Assembly: GCF_040675875.1 (NCBI RefSeq)
Contig: NZ_JBEGII010000001.1
Location: 1,488,001 to 1,552,000 of the forward strand
Direction of reading: 5' to 3'
Source of the DNA: Microbacterium sp. LWO12-1.2
GTDB taxonomy: Bacteria; Actinomycetota; Actinomycetes; Actinomycetales; Microbacteriaceae
Length of the DNA stretch: 64,000 nt
The notes under the pieces were generated by a model. It had not been told where the DNA came from. It made no database searches and saw only the letters and a program-made list of their open reading frames with translations. A program made the position numbers and the translations under genes. How positions within the stretch are numbered: position 1 is the first letter of the stretch; each line of letters starts with the position of its first letter. Below are positions 46,326 to 55,702 of this stretch, piece by piece.

Positions 46326-47710
46326 CGCGTCTCCTCCTCGTGCATCGTGCGTGTCTGCACGTTCTCCGTGCGGGAGGCCGCGATGAGGTCGCGGTACCAG
46401 TCGTAGGAGGCTTTGGGGGTGCGCTCTCCGGTCGCGAAGTCCACGTGCACCAGACCGAAGCGCTGGGTGTAGCCGTCGGCCCACTCCCAGTTGTCCAGGA
46501 GCGACCACACCGTGTACTCCTCGACCGGGACGCCGGCGGCGATCGCTTCGGCGACGGCGTTGATATGGCGCGAGAGGTAGTCGATCCGGTCCTGGTCGTC
46601 GACGCGTCCGGCGCGATCGGGCTCCGGGAACGACGCACCGTTCTCCCCGATGATCACGGCGGGCATCTCCGGGTGGCGGGCGTGCAGGTCGACCAGCAGG
46701 TCGCGCAGCGCGTCGGGCACGATCGGCCACTCCGGCCCGAAACCGGTGACAGCAGCGCCCGGCGTGGGGACGATGTCGAACGGGATCGGGCTCGACGGAT
46801 CAGCGGCAGTCACGGTCGTCGGGTTGTAGAAGTTGATGCCGTAGAAGTCGATCGACGATCCGATCGACTCGAGGTCGCCCTCGCGCACGGGCATGTCGGG
46901 GAGGCCGAACACCGCGAGATCGGGATACGCTCCGGCGAGCAGGGGCTCGCGGAAGACGCCGTTGTGGATCGTGTCATACGTCAGCGCGGCTGCTTGGTCC
47001 TCTGGGGTGTCGTGCAGCGGCTGCACCCAGGTGTGATTGTTCACGAGTCCGACCTGAACAGCCCCGCTCGCGCGAAGGACCGTCGCGGCGCGCGCGTGCG
47101 CGAGGAGCTGATGGTGCACGGTCGGCAGGGCATCGAACAGCAGCTGCCGCCCCGGAGCGAGCGCGCCCGTCGCGTACCCCTGCAGCGTGGTCATCGCCGG
47201 CTCGTTGAGCGTGTACCAGTGCGCGACGCGGTCGCCCAGCCGCTCGGCCACGATGGACACGTAGTCGGCGAACCTCTCGGCGTTATCCCGGTTCAGCCAC
47301 CCGCCGTCCTCCTCGACCGCGCTCGGCATCTCCCAGTGGTACAGGGTCGGGAACGGCGTGACCCCTGCCGCCAGGAGCGCGTCGACGAAGCGGGAGTAGT
47401 GGTCGAGCGCGGCGGTGTTGCCGGGTCCTCGGCCGTCCGGCTGCACGCGCGCCCACGGGATCGAGAACCGATAGCGGTCGAGCTGCAGGCCCGCGATGAG
47501 TTCCACGTCGGCGTCTGGGTGCCGATAGCTGTCGCACGCGGGATCAGCGGTCGAGCCGTCTTTCACCGCTCCCGCAGTGGCGATGAAGTCATCCCAGATC
47601 GAACGTCCACCGCCGTCCGCACGTGGTGAGCCCTCGATCTGCACTGCGGAGGTCGCTGCGGACCAGCGGAAGCCGGCAGGCAGGACGACGGGGACGGGGA
47701 CGGGGCTCAT
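46322..47710 (-). CDS. GH1 beta-glucosidase
   Basis: A 462-aa retaining glycosidase without signal peptide. Acid/base Glu170 in YTLNEPAM and nucleophile Glu355 in [10 protein letters not shown]-terminal [29 protein letters not shown] and late [19 protein letters not shown] are complete GH1 signatures. The ATG 47710 has AAGGAG; a frame to 47788 lacks support. Likely hydrolyses cellobiose or aryl/alkyl beta-glucosides brought in by the following MFS transporter, whose start overlaps its stop. Confidence 0.95.
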   Translation of the reverse strand: MSPVPVPVVLPAGFRWSAATSAVQIEGSPRADGGGRSIWDDFIATAGAVKDGSTADPACDSYRHPDADVELIAGLQLDRYRFSIPWARVQPDGRGPGNTAALDHYSRFVDALLAAGVTPFPTLYHWEMPSAVEEDGGWLNRDNAERFADYVSIVAERLGDRVAHWYTLNEPAMTTLQGYATGALAPGRQLLFDALPTVHHQLLAHARAATVLRASGAVQVGLVNNHTWVQPLHDTPEDQAAALTYDTIHNGVFREPLLAGAYPDLAVFGLPDMPVREGDLESIGSSIDFYGINFYNPTTVTAADPSSPIPFDIVPTPGAAVTGFGPEWPIVPDALRDLLVDLHARHPEMPAVIIGENGASFPEPDRAGRVDDQDRIDYLSRHINAVAEAIAAGVPVEEYTVWSLLDNWEWADGYTQRFGLVHVDFATGERTPKASYDWYRDLIAASRTENVQTRTMHEEETR

Positions 47711-47854
47711 CTCGCTCCTTGACGTCGATGTCGGGTTAGTGATGATTCTGCACCCGGTGCCACCCCTGCCGCGACTGAGTTTCGACATTCATCCGGTCTC
47801 CCCTGCGTGCGGGCGCCGCGCCCGGCGCTCGTTTCGCGCGATCCTGCCCACTGC

Positions 47855-47863
47855 TGGTAGAGT
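47855..47863 (+). promoter_or_regulatory. candidate extended -10 promoter of rpsT
   Basis: TGGTAGAGT fits the extended -10 pattern TGnTAnnnT, about 100 nt before the rpsT start, in the 256-nt gap between the divergent GH1 and rpsT genes. No good -35; the remainder of the gap shows nothing else recognisable. Confidence 0.35.
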
Positions 47864-47966
47864 TGGTTCTTGGCTTGCGTGTGGGTTCTTCCCTCACGAC
47901 CGTCGCGCAGCAGCCCTCTTCTGGTGCCGACACTCCGAATCACTCCTGTACAGAAAGCGTCCACAC

Positions 47967-48227
47967 GTGGCAAACATCAAGTCGCAGATCAAGCGCAACA
48001 AGACCAACGCCAAGGCGAACGAGCGCAACAAGGCCGTGAAGAGCGAGCTCAAGACGCTCATCCGCTCGACCCGCACCGCCGTCACCGCTGGCGACAAGGC
48101 AGCAGCCGAGGCATCCCTGAAGAAGGCTGCCGTCAAGCTCGACAAGGCCGTCAGCAAGGGTGTCCTGCACAAGAATCAGGCGTCGAACCGCAAGTCGGCT
48201 CTCGCCAAGCAGGTCGCCGCTCTCTGA
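47967..48227 (+). CDS. rpsT: 30S ribosomal protein S20
   Basis: An 86-aa basic protein, with [20 protein letters not shown] at the start and [14 protein letters not shown] at the end, the standard S20 layout that binds 16S rRNA. Start GTG 47967; a frame to 47577 is a run-on. Preceded by a ~100-nt leader and followed by a strong terminator, so it is a single-gene unit, convergent with holA as in many actinobacteria. Confidence 0.97.
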   Translation: MANIKSQIKRNKTNAKANERNKAVKSELKTLIRSTRTAVTAGDKAAAEASLKKAAVKLDKAVSKGVLHKNQASNRKSALAKQVAAL

Positions 48228-48243
48228 GCTGAAGCATCTGAGA

Positions 48244-48280
48244 AAGGCCCGTCCCGTTTTCGGGGCGGGCCTTCTTCTTG
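48244..48280 (+). terminator. rpsT terminator
   Basis: AAGGCCCGTCCCG (48244-48256) pairs with 48261-48273 (one G-T pair) over a TTTT loop, followed by a pyrimidine run CTTCTTGT, 17 nt after the rpsT stop and 34 nt before the holA stop on the other strand. Confidence 0.88.
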
Positions 48281-48313
48281 TCTGTGCTCACGGCCGGGAT
48301 GAAGCGCTGTCGA

Positions 48314-49351
48314 CTACTCGCCGAACGGCTGCCGCGTCGCGATGACGGTGACCATGCGCTCGAGCGCGAAGATCGGGTCTCGGGCAGCGCCCTTCACCTC
48401 GCCGTCCGCTCGCGCGGTGGCTTGGATCGCCATACCCAGGGATCGCTCGTTCCAGCCGGCGAGGTCGCGGCGTGCGCGATCGACCTGCCAGTCCTTCATG
48501 CCCAGGCGCTGGGCGAGCTGCCTGCTCGGCTCGCGGTTGCCCGCGACCCGTGCCATGGTGCGCAGCTTCATCGCGAACGCCGCGACCATGGGCACCGGAT
48601 CGGCGCCGGAGGCGAGTGCGTGCCGCAGCGAGATCAGTGCTTCGCCGTAGCGGCCGGCGATCGCCGTGTCGGCCACCACGAATGCCGACACCTCCACGCG
48701 TCCGCCGTAGTACTTGGTGACGATGTCTTCTGTGATGTCGCCCTCGACGTCTCCGATGAGCTGCTGGCACGCGGCGGCCAATTCGGTGAGGTCGTCGGCG
48801 AAGGCGGAGACCAGAGCCCGAAGCGCGGGTGGCGCGATGCGCTTCTTCGCCGTGCGGAACTCCCCTGCTGCGAAGTCGACCCTGTCGCCGTCGCGCTTGA
48901 TCGCCGGGCACGCGATCTCGATCCCCCCACCGGTGCCGGCGCGGAGCGCATCGAGCAGCTTCTTGCCGCGCACACTCGCGCCGGTGTGACGTAGAACGAC
49001 GGTCGCGCCCTCCTGCGGATGCTCCAGGTACGAGACGGCCTCCTGGATGAACGCGTCGGAGCAGCGCTCGACGCCCGAGACTCGCACCAGCCGCGGTTCG
49101 CCGAACAGCGAGGGCGAGGTCAGCGCGAGCAGCGTGCCGGGGGCGTAATCGTCGGCACGGACGTCGGTCACCTCGAGCGCGGGGTCCTCGGCGCGCAGGT
49201 AGTCTCGGACACCGGCGATCGCACGTTCGGCACAGATCTCTTCGGGGCCCGAGACGAGCACCAGGGGCGCCGGCCGGGGCTCACGCCAGGAGACCTGAGG
49301 AATCTTGGTGGGCTTAGCCCCGCCACGGGATGAGTTTCGCGGAGCAGCCAT
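48314..49351 (-). CDS. holA: DNA polymerase III subunit delta
   Basis: The clamp-loader subunit that opens the beta sliding clamp. Features: PLVLVSGPEEICAERAI in the AAA+-like N-domain (no functional Walker A, as usual for delta), SPSLFGEPRLVRVSGVE (~80-96, the beta-clamp-opening loop region), and a C-terminal oligomerisation domain with VVADTAIAGRYGEALISLRHAL. 345 aa is standard. It starts 9 nt after comEC ends; comEC-holA pairing is widely conserved. Confidence 0.93.
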   Translation of the reverse strand: MAAPRNSSRGGAKPTKIPQVSWREPRPAPLVLVSGPEEICAERAIAGVRDYLRAEDPALEVTDVRADDYAPGTLLALTSPSLFGEPRLVRVSGVERCSDAFIQEAVSYLEHPQEGATVVLRHTGASVRGKKLLDALRAGTGGGIEIACPAIKRDGDRVDFAAGEFRTAKKRIAPPALRALVSAFADDLTELAAACQQLIGDVEGDITEDIVTKYYGGRVEVSAFVVADTAIAGRYGEALISLRHALASGADPVPMVAAFAMKLRTMARVAGNREPSRQLAQRLGMKDWQVDRARRDLAGWNERSLGMAIQATARADGEVKGAARDPIFALERMVTVIATRQPFGE

Positions 49352-49360
49352 ATTCCCAGA

Positions 49361-51682
49361 CTACCCGGGGGCACCGACGCTCGACTCTGCCCACACCTGC
49401 AGTTCGCCGGCCTGCATCCCGATCAGGATGCGCCCCTGCTGGTCCGTGCGGAGCAGGTGTGCCCCGCTTGCGGCCAGGAGATCCAAGGTCTCATCTCGCG
49501 GATGTCCGTAGTCGTTGTCCGCTCCGGCGCTGAAGATCGCGAGCGTCGGGTCCAGGGCCTCGTAGAGTCCGGGATCCTGATCGGCGCTGCCGTGATGCGC
49601 GACCTTGACCACCGCGTACCCGCTGGTGAGCGGGGCCGTGCGCGTCAGCATCCGTTGGGGTGCCGCCGACAGGTCCCCCAGGAACAACGATCGGGGCACT
49701 TCCCCACCGGCGAACTCCACGATGACGCTCGCATCGTTGCCCTCGGGGAACGCGACCGATGCACGCTGTGGCCACAGCACGCGCCACGCGGCCGCACCGA
49801 TAACCCCCTGAAGACCTGCCGCCGCGTCGTGGACGATCGCGCCCCCGGTTGCGAGGCCGTCCAATGACAGTTGGTCCGCCTCGTCCGACGGTGGACCGTG
49901 GAGCACCTCGTCGACGCGCCCCTGGACGGCCTCGAGACCGCCGACGTGATCCAGGTCGAAGTGCGTCAGCACCAGCAGATCGATCCGGTCGACGCCCAAG
50001 GACCGAAGACACGCCCGCAACGCCTCCGGTTCAGGTCCGGTGTCGATCAGGGCGATCTCACCTTCCGACCGCACCACCAGAGCGTCGCCCTGCCCGACAT
50101 CACAGGCCGCGATCGCCCATCCGTCCGGTGTGCGGAGCGTGGCCAGTGGTCCTTCCAAGAGTGCATGCCCCACGCCGAGGGCGGCGACGATGATCAGAAC
50201 AGTTGCCGCGCACCGGCGGACCCATCGCGACCAGATCCACGTCCGTCCGGACGTCGCCCTCGTTCTCCGCAGCAGGACGACGCCGATCGCCGCGCTCACG
50301 ACCGCGACGAACAGGGCGCTGGGAATGCCGGCCGGGAGCAGGATCTGCGCCATCGGCAACTGCGCAGCGGTCGTTGCGGTGGTCGCGATCCACGCCGTGG
50401 GCAGCCATGCGGATGCCGCCAGCAGATCGGCGAGCGGCGGCACCGGCGCGGCCAGACACGCGAGCATCCCGACCACGGTCGCCACCGGCGCGGCAGGAGC
50501 CGCGAGCAGGTTCGCCACGACCCCGATCAACGACTGCTGCTCCGCGAACAGGGCGATGATCGGACCGCAGACGAGCTGAGCAGACAGCGGCACCGCGATC
50601 GCCAGGGCGAGCGGCGCCGGCAGAACGCGCTCGAGACCGCGTCCGAGCGGAGGCGCGAACAGGATGAGAGCTGCCGATGCTGCCGCGGATAGCGCGAACC
50701 CGGGTGTCGCCGCCAACCACGGATCGGCGATGAGGATTCCGGTGACGCCGAGGGCCAGCATGCCCGCTCCGGCTCTCGGCCGACCGATCAGCACGGTGAC
50801 CATCGCGATGCCCGCCATCACGGCGGCGCGGATGACGCTCGGTTCCGGGGTGACGAGCACTACGAAGCCGCTCAGCGCCGCAGCGGCGAGCAGTACGCGC
50901 ACACTCCGTCGACACCCGCACAGCGCGGCCAACCAGAAGACGGCGCCCACGACGATCGCGCAGTTCGCGCCGCTGACCGCGGTGAGGTGGCTGAGACCGG
51001 TGCTGCGCATGTCGTCGTTCAGCGCCTCGGACACGGCACGGGTATCCCCCACGGCCAGCCCGGGCAACAGACCCGCTCCCGGCTCCGGCAGACCGGCAGC
51101 CCGCTCCACGAACGTACGACGCAGGCCCGCCGCGACCCCGAAGATCCCTCCCGCCGGCTGCACGACCTCCGCCTCGCTCGTGTAGACCACGAGAACCGAG
51201 CGCTCACCGGCATCCGTCGCCTCCGCCTCGCCGACCACACGAACCACGGCGCCGAGATCGAACCCGTCCCCCGGCTCCACCCCGACCCGTACCGGAACCG
51301 ACACCGATCGCGGTTCTCCCCGCACTCCGATACTCACGGTCTGCGCCTCGAACCACAGCCGCCCATCCTGACCGACCGATGCCGACGACGTCACGCCCGC
51401 GATCACCTCCACCACACGACCTCCGGATTCGGTCGCCTGCACTCGCGCCGGGAGCGCCAGGCCGACCGTGACCAGAACGGCCGCCATGGCGGCGAGCATC
51501 ACAAGTGCGAGCCCCGCGCCCGTCGCCGCTCCCCTCCGACCCGCACCGACGAGGACGATCACGACGCCGATCCCGCATCCGCCCGCGAGCCACCACGTCA
51601 TCGGTGGGCAGAACACCGCGAGCAACGCGGCGATCCACACCCCGAGTGCGACCGGCAGCAGACGCACGTCCGATCGCGTCAT
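49361..51682 (-). CDS. comEC: ComEC/Rec2-type DNA-uptake membrane protein
   Basis: A 773-aa polytopic protein. N-terminal helices and an OB-like loop (~70-180), a competence domain with LLPGLAVGDTRAVSEALNDD+MRSTGLSHLTAVSGAN (~205-240), several further helices, and a C-terminal metallo-beta-lactamase domain with THFDLDHVGG (~573-582) and later HHGS and HPRDE. The family moves single-stranded DNA across the membrane. The metal-binding motif is the degenerate HxDLDH type. Whether this bacterium is competent is unknown. comEA lies two genes upstream. Confidence 0.93.
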   Translation of the reverse strand: MTRSDVRLLPVALGVWIAALLAVFCPPMTWWLAGGCGIGVVIVLVGAGRRGAATGAGLALVMLAAMAAVLVTVGLALPARVQATESGGRVVEVIAGVTSSASVGQDGRLWFEAQTVSIGVRGEPRSVSVPVRVGVEPGDGFDLGAVVRVVGEAEATDAGERSVLVVYTSEAEVVQPAGGIFGVAAGLRRTFVERAAGLPEPGAGLLPGLAVGDTRAVSEALNDDMRSTGLSHLTAVSGANCAIVVGAVFWLAALCGCRRSVRVLLAAAALSGFVVLVTPEPSVIRAAVMAGIAMVTVLIGRPRAGAGMLALGVTGILIADPWLAATPGFALSAAASAALILFAPPLGRGLERVLPAPLALAIAVPLSAQLVCGPIIALFAEQQSLIGVVANLLAAPAAPVATVVGMLACLAAPVPPLADLLAASAWLPTAWIATTATTAAQLPMAQILLPAGIPSALFVAVVSAAIGVVLLRRTRATSGRTWIWSRWVRRCAATVLIIVAALGVGHALLEGPLATLRTPDGWAIAACDVGQGDALVVRSEGEIALIDTGPEPEALRACLRSLGVDRIDLLVLTHFDLDHVGGLEAVQGRVDEVLHGPPSDEADQLSLDGLATGGAIVHDAAAGLQGVIGAAAWRVLWPQRASVAFPEGNDASVIVEFAGGEVPRSLFLGDLSAAPQRMLTRTAPLTSGYAVVKVAHHGSADQDPGLYEALDPTLAIFSAGADNDYGHPRDETLDLLAASGAHLLRTDQQGRILIGMQAGELQVWAESSVGAPG

Positions 51683-51862
51683 GCTGCTGCCGGTCTCACT
51701 CGCATCCGGCCACGCTAAGGCGCGGGACGGGCACCACCCGCGCGAGACTGCCGCAGATGCGCGGAACCTCGCTCGTGCCCCTTCTGTGCAGAGGGAGTGA
51801 GTCTCCTAGCCGGGGCGCCTAGGTCCTTCTCGTCGGGCGACGCTTCCTCGCCACCATCCCTG

Positions 51863-53137
51863 TCACGGCGCTCCGCTGTCGCAGATTCCGGTGCCGTCGG
51901 AGCGATTCGCACACAGACGACTTCCCTCGTCGGCCAGTCCGGAGAGCGTGGACAGGCGACTCTCGAGCTCAGCATCGGTGGCATCCTCCGCCAAAACGAG
52001 CGTCGTGCTGCGCGGGGTGCTCACCAGTGAGGCGACGTCGCCGTCTGCGAGCAGGTCGCCCGCGGATGCGACGATGTCCCCGAGTCTCGTCGGTGCCGCC
52101 GTCACGCTGAGTGACGGCTCATCGGGGTCGCCCACGGTCACCGTCAGCGTTGTGAAGGCCGCCGATTCGGGGCGTGCCGACAAGGCCGTCGCCGCAGATC
52201 TCGCCTGCGCCACGGAATCGACGAAGAACTCGACCCGGTCGTCATCGGTCCACACATTCCGCACGCCCGAGACGTCCGCAGGCGCCACCGCACCGAGCAG
52301 CGCACGGGCCGAATCGCCGGATGCATCCGCGCCGAGCAGCACGAGCGGGCTCGCGAAGACGACCACCAGATCGGCTTCCGTCGCGGCGCTGAGCTCCTGC
52401 GCTGCGGCGAGATCCGCTTCTTTCGCGAGGGTGAGCTTCAGCCGTCCTGGCTCAGCGCGCAGAGCGGTGACGGTCACCTCGTTCGACACCGCGCGCCAGA
52501 CCTGTTCGACGTCGTCGACCCAGGCGCCCGCGTTCCCGTCGATCCGTACCCGATCATCCGCAACGATCGCCAGATGCAGGTTCGCTCCGCCGGTGACGTC
52601 GTCGAGCAGCATGGGAATGGTGCGGGCGAGGTCGAAGGCCAAGACGGGACTGCCCGCTCCGTGCTCCGCGAGCTGGACACTCACGCCCGTGACGCCCTTC
52701 GCCTCCGTGCGCGCGCTGAGAATGACGGAGTCGACCCGATCGTCATCCACGAGATCGAGCCCGCGTGCCATCGCACCGGCGCTGATCTCGGCATCCGCGA
52801 AGACGGGAACGGTCAGATCGGCGGCCTCTATCGTGATGCGCACGTCCTCGGCCGCGTGTTCACGCGCGAACTCGCTCAGACGATCGGCCAATGCCACCAG
52901 CTCGTCGCCGGAAGCGGTGTCTCGTGCCCGCACCTCGGCGCTCAGCCCATCCGTGAAGGGCATGTTGTCTGCGGTCGAGAGTTCGAAGTCTTCGACCGTC
53001 TCGTCTCCCGCGAAGGCCGCGCGGAAGTCGCCGTGCAGAGCGGAACCACTGCAGGCGGTGAGCAGCGACACCGTGATCAGGCCGACCACTCCGATCGCTG
53101 CAAATCGTCCTCGTGTCCGCTGACTCGTCGCCCCCAT
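51863..53137 (-). CDS. putative lipoprotein of unknown function between comEC and DUF1684
   Basis: A 424-aa protein with a lipobox LLTAC (Cys near 29). The mature part is acidic and Ala/Asp/Val-rich with repeated alpha/beta units of about 70-90 residues (for example the ADDRVRIDGNA and TDDDRVEFFVDSVAQARSAA regions), which suggests several related small domains. The last ~15 residues hold two Cys (RLCANRSDGTGICDSGAP). I do not recognise the family. ATG 53137 is the start, with a weak GAGAG upstream. It lies within the comEA-comEC interval, so it might share surface or envelope functions; no direct evidence. A 180-nt gap to comEC shows nothing recognisable. Confidence 0.7.
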   Translation of the reverse strand: MGATSQRTRGRFAAIGVVGLITVSLLTACSGSALHGDFRAAFAGDETVEDFELSTADNMPFTDGLSAEVRARDTASGDELVALADRLSEFAREHAAEDVRITIEAADLTVPVFADAEISAGAMARGLDLVDDDRVDSVILSARTEAKGVTGVSVQLAEHGAGSPVLAFDLARTIPMLLDDVTGGANLHLAIVADDRVRIDGNAGAWVDDVEQVWRAVSNEVTVTALRAEPGRLKLTLAKEADLAAAQELSAATEADLVVVFASPLVLLGADASGDSARALLGAVAPADVSGVRNVWTDDDRVEFFVDSVAQARSAATALSARPESAAFTTLTVTVGDPDEPSLSVTAAPTRLGDIVASAGDLLADGDVASLVSTPRSTTLVLAEDATDAELESRLSTLSGLADEGSRLCANRSDGTGICDSGAP

Positions 53138-53172
53138 GACTCTCAGCGTATCGAGACGGCGCGGTGGAACGC

Positions 53173-53808
53173 TCAGACCACCGCCCCGGCGTACATCTCT
53201 CCCACCGGCACGGCCACCGACAGCACGTTGCCTGGTTGCGCGAGCGGGCAGGCCCATGCCGGGTCATACGCGCAGGAGGGGTTGTAGGCGAAGTTGAAGT
53301 CGAGCACGATCGTTCCGGCCGCCGCATCCGAGCCGAGGTCGGCACCCTTGATCGTGTCGATCAGATAGCGTCCGCCGCCGTACGTCCCTCCGGGTCGGCC
53401 GGCCAGTGCATCGCGCACCGGGATGAACAGCCCGCCGCCGTAGGACTTCAGCCGCCAGACGTCGAGCGAACCGGCATCCGGGATCTCGACAGCGCCGATC
53501 CGCTCGAACGGCACGATGCCATCGGTTCCGGTCTCGAAGTCGAAACCGCCGGGTTCGGCAGGCAGGATCGGAAGTTCGAAGCGCCACTGCGGGTCGTACG
53601 AGGCGATGGGCAATCCCTCGAAGAGCGTCCGGTCCCCCGCTGACAGGGCAGTGGCGGGATGGTGGAGCATGAGCTCGTCTCTCTCGATCCGCCACAGCTC
53701 GTGCGCCTCTTCCGGAGAGTCCATCTGCCGCACGGCGGCGTACAGGGCGAAGACGCGGCGGCGCCAGTCGACGACCTCGGCGGCGGTACGGGCGTTCATG
53801 AGCGTCAT
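53173..53808 (-). CDS. DUF1684 domain-containing protein
   Basis: A 211-aa cytoplasmic protein. The signature block near the C-terminus, VLDFNFAYNPSCAYDPAWAC+PLAQPGNVLSVAVPVGE, with its YNPSCAYD-x-x-W-x-CP core, is the hallmark of DUF1684 (~160-200). LKSYGGGLFIPVRDALAG and GGGRYLIDT are also conserved-looking. Function unknown. ATG 53808 or 53799 may be used; the frame to 53862 is longer without an evident ribosome-binding site. It lies 50 nt after comEA and 35 nt before the lipoprotein gene, on the same strand. Confidence 0.85.
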   Translation of the reverse strand: MTLMNARTAAEVVDWRRRVFALYAAVRQMDSPEEAHELWRIERDELMLHHPATALSAGDRTLFEGLPIASYDPQWRFELPILPAEPGGFDFETGTDGIVPFERIGAVEIPDAGSLDVWRLKSYGGGLFIPVRDALAGRPGGTYGGGRYLIDTIKGADLGSDAAAGTIVLDFNFAYNPSCAYDPAWACPLAQPGNVLSVAVPVGEMYAGAVV

Positions 53809-53858
53809 GGACCCAGGGTACGGGCCCGGGCGCCCGACACGGCGCCGCCCCGACCCAC

Positions 53859-54473
53859 TCACACCCGAACCCCTTCACGGATCGCCTCCAGCAGCTTCTC
53901 TCCGATCCCCGGCACAGCCAGCAGATCGTCGACCGATTGGAACCTGCCGTTCTCCTCGCGCCACGCGATGATCCGCTCAGCGAGCGCCGGGCCGATGCGA
54001 GGCAGCGTCTCGAGCGCGGCCTGGTCGGCGGTGTTCAGGTCGATCAGGTCATCAGCAGCTCGCACTGAGGGCGCACCGGGATCGCCGACGGCTCCGACGA
54101 CAGGCACCACGATCTGCTCTCCGTCGGCCAGGATGCGCGCGAGGTTGACCGCCCCCAGGTCGGCGTCATCCGTCGTTCCGCCGGCAGCTGCGACCGCGTC
54201 CACCAGGCGGGCATCGACGTCGAGGACGTAGAGTCCAGGGCGCTCCACCGCTCCGAGCACGTGCACGTAGAGGTCACCGCGCGGCGCCGGGGATGCAGCC
54301 GCGCCGGTCAGAGGAACGGACTCGCTCGGGGCGGCCTGCCCCCGCATGATGCCCAGGCCGACCGCGGCCGAGAGCACGACGAGCCCCAGCACCACGGCCG
54401 CCCCGATGCTCAGTCGCAGACGATGCGGCCGCGCGCGCGACGCCTCCACCGGCGGCGTGTCTGAAGAGACCAT
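53859..54473 (-). CDS. comEA: ComEA-type DNA-binding protein
   Basis: A 204-aa membrane-anchored protein: a short cytoplasmic N-terminus, one helix (~21-43), an SLBB domain (~65-125, with DLYVHVLGAVERPGLYVLD) and a C-terminal double helix-hairpin-helix domain (~140-204, DLNTADQAALETLPRIGPAL and VDDLLAVPGIGEKLLEAIR). Such proteins bind incoming DNA outside the membrane. ATG 54473 is the start, with a weak site. comEA-...-comEC on the same strand suggests a DNA-uptake locus, though interrupted by two genes not usually present. Confidence 0.92.
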   Translation of the reverse strand: MVSSDTPPVEASRARPHRLRLSIGAAVVLGLVVLSAAVGLGIMRGQAAPSESVPLTGAAASPAPRGDLYVHVLGAVERPGLYVLDVDARLVDAVAAAGGTTDDADLGAVNLARILADGEQIVVPVVGAVGDPGAPSVRAADDLIDLNTADQAALETLPRIGPALAERIIAWREENGRFQSVDDLLAVPGIGEKLLEAIREGVRV

Positions 54474-54659
54474 CCCGCCACGGTACGAGCACCCGGCGGG
54501 CTCCGATCCTCTCCGCGCCCGCGCTGGTGCATAACCGTCATCGCGCGGCGGACGTGCAGGCGGAGTCGCGGGCACGCGATTCCGCCGCCGTCGATCGTTA
54601 TGGCCCTGTTGCCCGGTGCATCGCATCCCCGGCTACCGTCGAAAGAGGAGGTGGCACGG

Positions 54660-55655
54660 ATGCGACGGATCACAGCGATGGCGCTGCTCGGCATCGCGAT
54701 GCTGCTCAGCGGCTGCGGGCTCGTCCCCGGCATAGGTCCCGACCCTCGCATCGAAGCCTCACCCGTCGCGGAGGTCGTGTGCCCCGAGACGTATGAAGAC
54801 GACTACGCCGAAGCCGGTCTGGTCCCGGCTGGATTCACCGCGGTCGCCGTGCTGCGATGCGACCCCTTCGCCTCGCAAGAGGACGCATCGGGAACGTGGT
54901 CGGGCGCACTGTTGGAACGGCGGCAAGGCGATCTCGGCCCCGTGCTCGCGGCCCTCGCTCAGCCGAGCGATCCGCACTCGAGCGGCCCCTGCCCGGCGAT
55001 CGCCTACATGGTTCCCGAACTCTGGATCGAAGGCGCCGACGGAACGGTGATCCGGGTCGCGATCCCGACGGACGGTTGCGGTGCTCCCAAGGCCGTCGGC
55101 CTGGACGAGGCGGTCGAGTCGTTGGAGGTGGTGGAGGAGACGTTCATCCCGACGGCACTCGTCGAGTCGAACTCCGCGAACATGGCCGGTTGCGACACGC
55201 AGCCGCAGTTCCTGATCATCGCCGGTCTCGATGACCTGCAGGAGACCGAGCAGCAACCACCGGGGAGCACTCCGCTCTCCGACGATGCGCTCATCCCGAT
55301 GGCGATGCCGGCGTGGCCGGAGGCAGACTCCATCACGGGCGCACGGCTCTGCGACTACACCGCCGCATCGTCGGCGCAGAGCACGTCGGGCGCGGACACG
55401 ACGACGTTCGTCGGCGTACGAGAACTGGACGCCGACGCAGCACGGGAACTGACCGCCCTCGCACGCACGGCACCTGCTACTGCACGCTCGTGCTCGGCGA
55501 CAGCCACCGCCGTGATCGTCGTCCACCTCGAGCACACGGGTGGAGAGGTCGCCGCGACGGTCGAACTCGACGGATGCGCGCGCCTGATCGACCCGGGGAT
55601 GCGGGCACGCACCGCGCCCGCAGAGCTGCTGGCGCTCCTGAACCCGGAGACCTGA
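54660..55655 (+). CDS. putative lipoprotein, family unknown
   Basis: A 331-aa protein. ATG 54660 is set by GAGGAGG about eight bases upstream; signal residues 1-18 lead to the lipobox LLSGC (Cys18 or so). The outer domain has several Cys residues (for example CPETYED, LRCDPF, GPCPAIAY, TDGCGAP, AGCDTQP, RLCDYT, RSCSAT, LDGCARL), which may form disulfides. The repeated pattern of a Cys-containing strand, an acidic turn and an Ala-rich helix hints at two similar halves. It is not recognised. Divergent from comEA with a 186-nt gap, and convergent with leuS across a hairpin. Confidence 0.7.
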   Translation: MRRITAMALLGIAMLLSGCGLVPGIGPDPRIEASPVAEVVCPETYEDDYAEAGLVPAGFTAVAVLRCDPFASQEDASGTWSGALLERRQGDLGPVLAALAQPSDPHSSGPCPAIAYMVPELWIEGADGTVIRVAIPTDGCGAPKAVGLDEAVESLEVVEETFIPTALVESNSANMAGCDTQPQFLIIAGLDDLQETEQQPPGSTPLSDDALIPMAMPAWPEADSITGARLCDYTAASSAQSTSGADTTTFVGVRELDADAARELTALARTAPATARSCSATATAVIVVHLEHTGGEVAATVELDGCARLIDPGMRARTAPAELLALLNPET

Positions 55656-55656
55656 T

Positions 55657-55686
55657 CGCCGGCCCCACCATCTGGCGGGGCCGGCG
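55657..55686. terminator. terminator hairpin between the lipoprotein gene and leuS
   Basis: CGCCGGCCCC (55657-55666) pairs with 55677-55686, 10 bp perfect with a 10-nt loop, in the 47-nt gap between the convergent stops. Confidence 0.8.
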
Positions 55687-55702
55687 CAGGAGCAGAGCGC
55701 CG

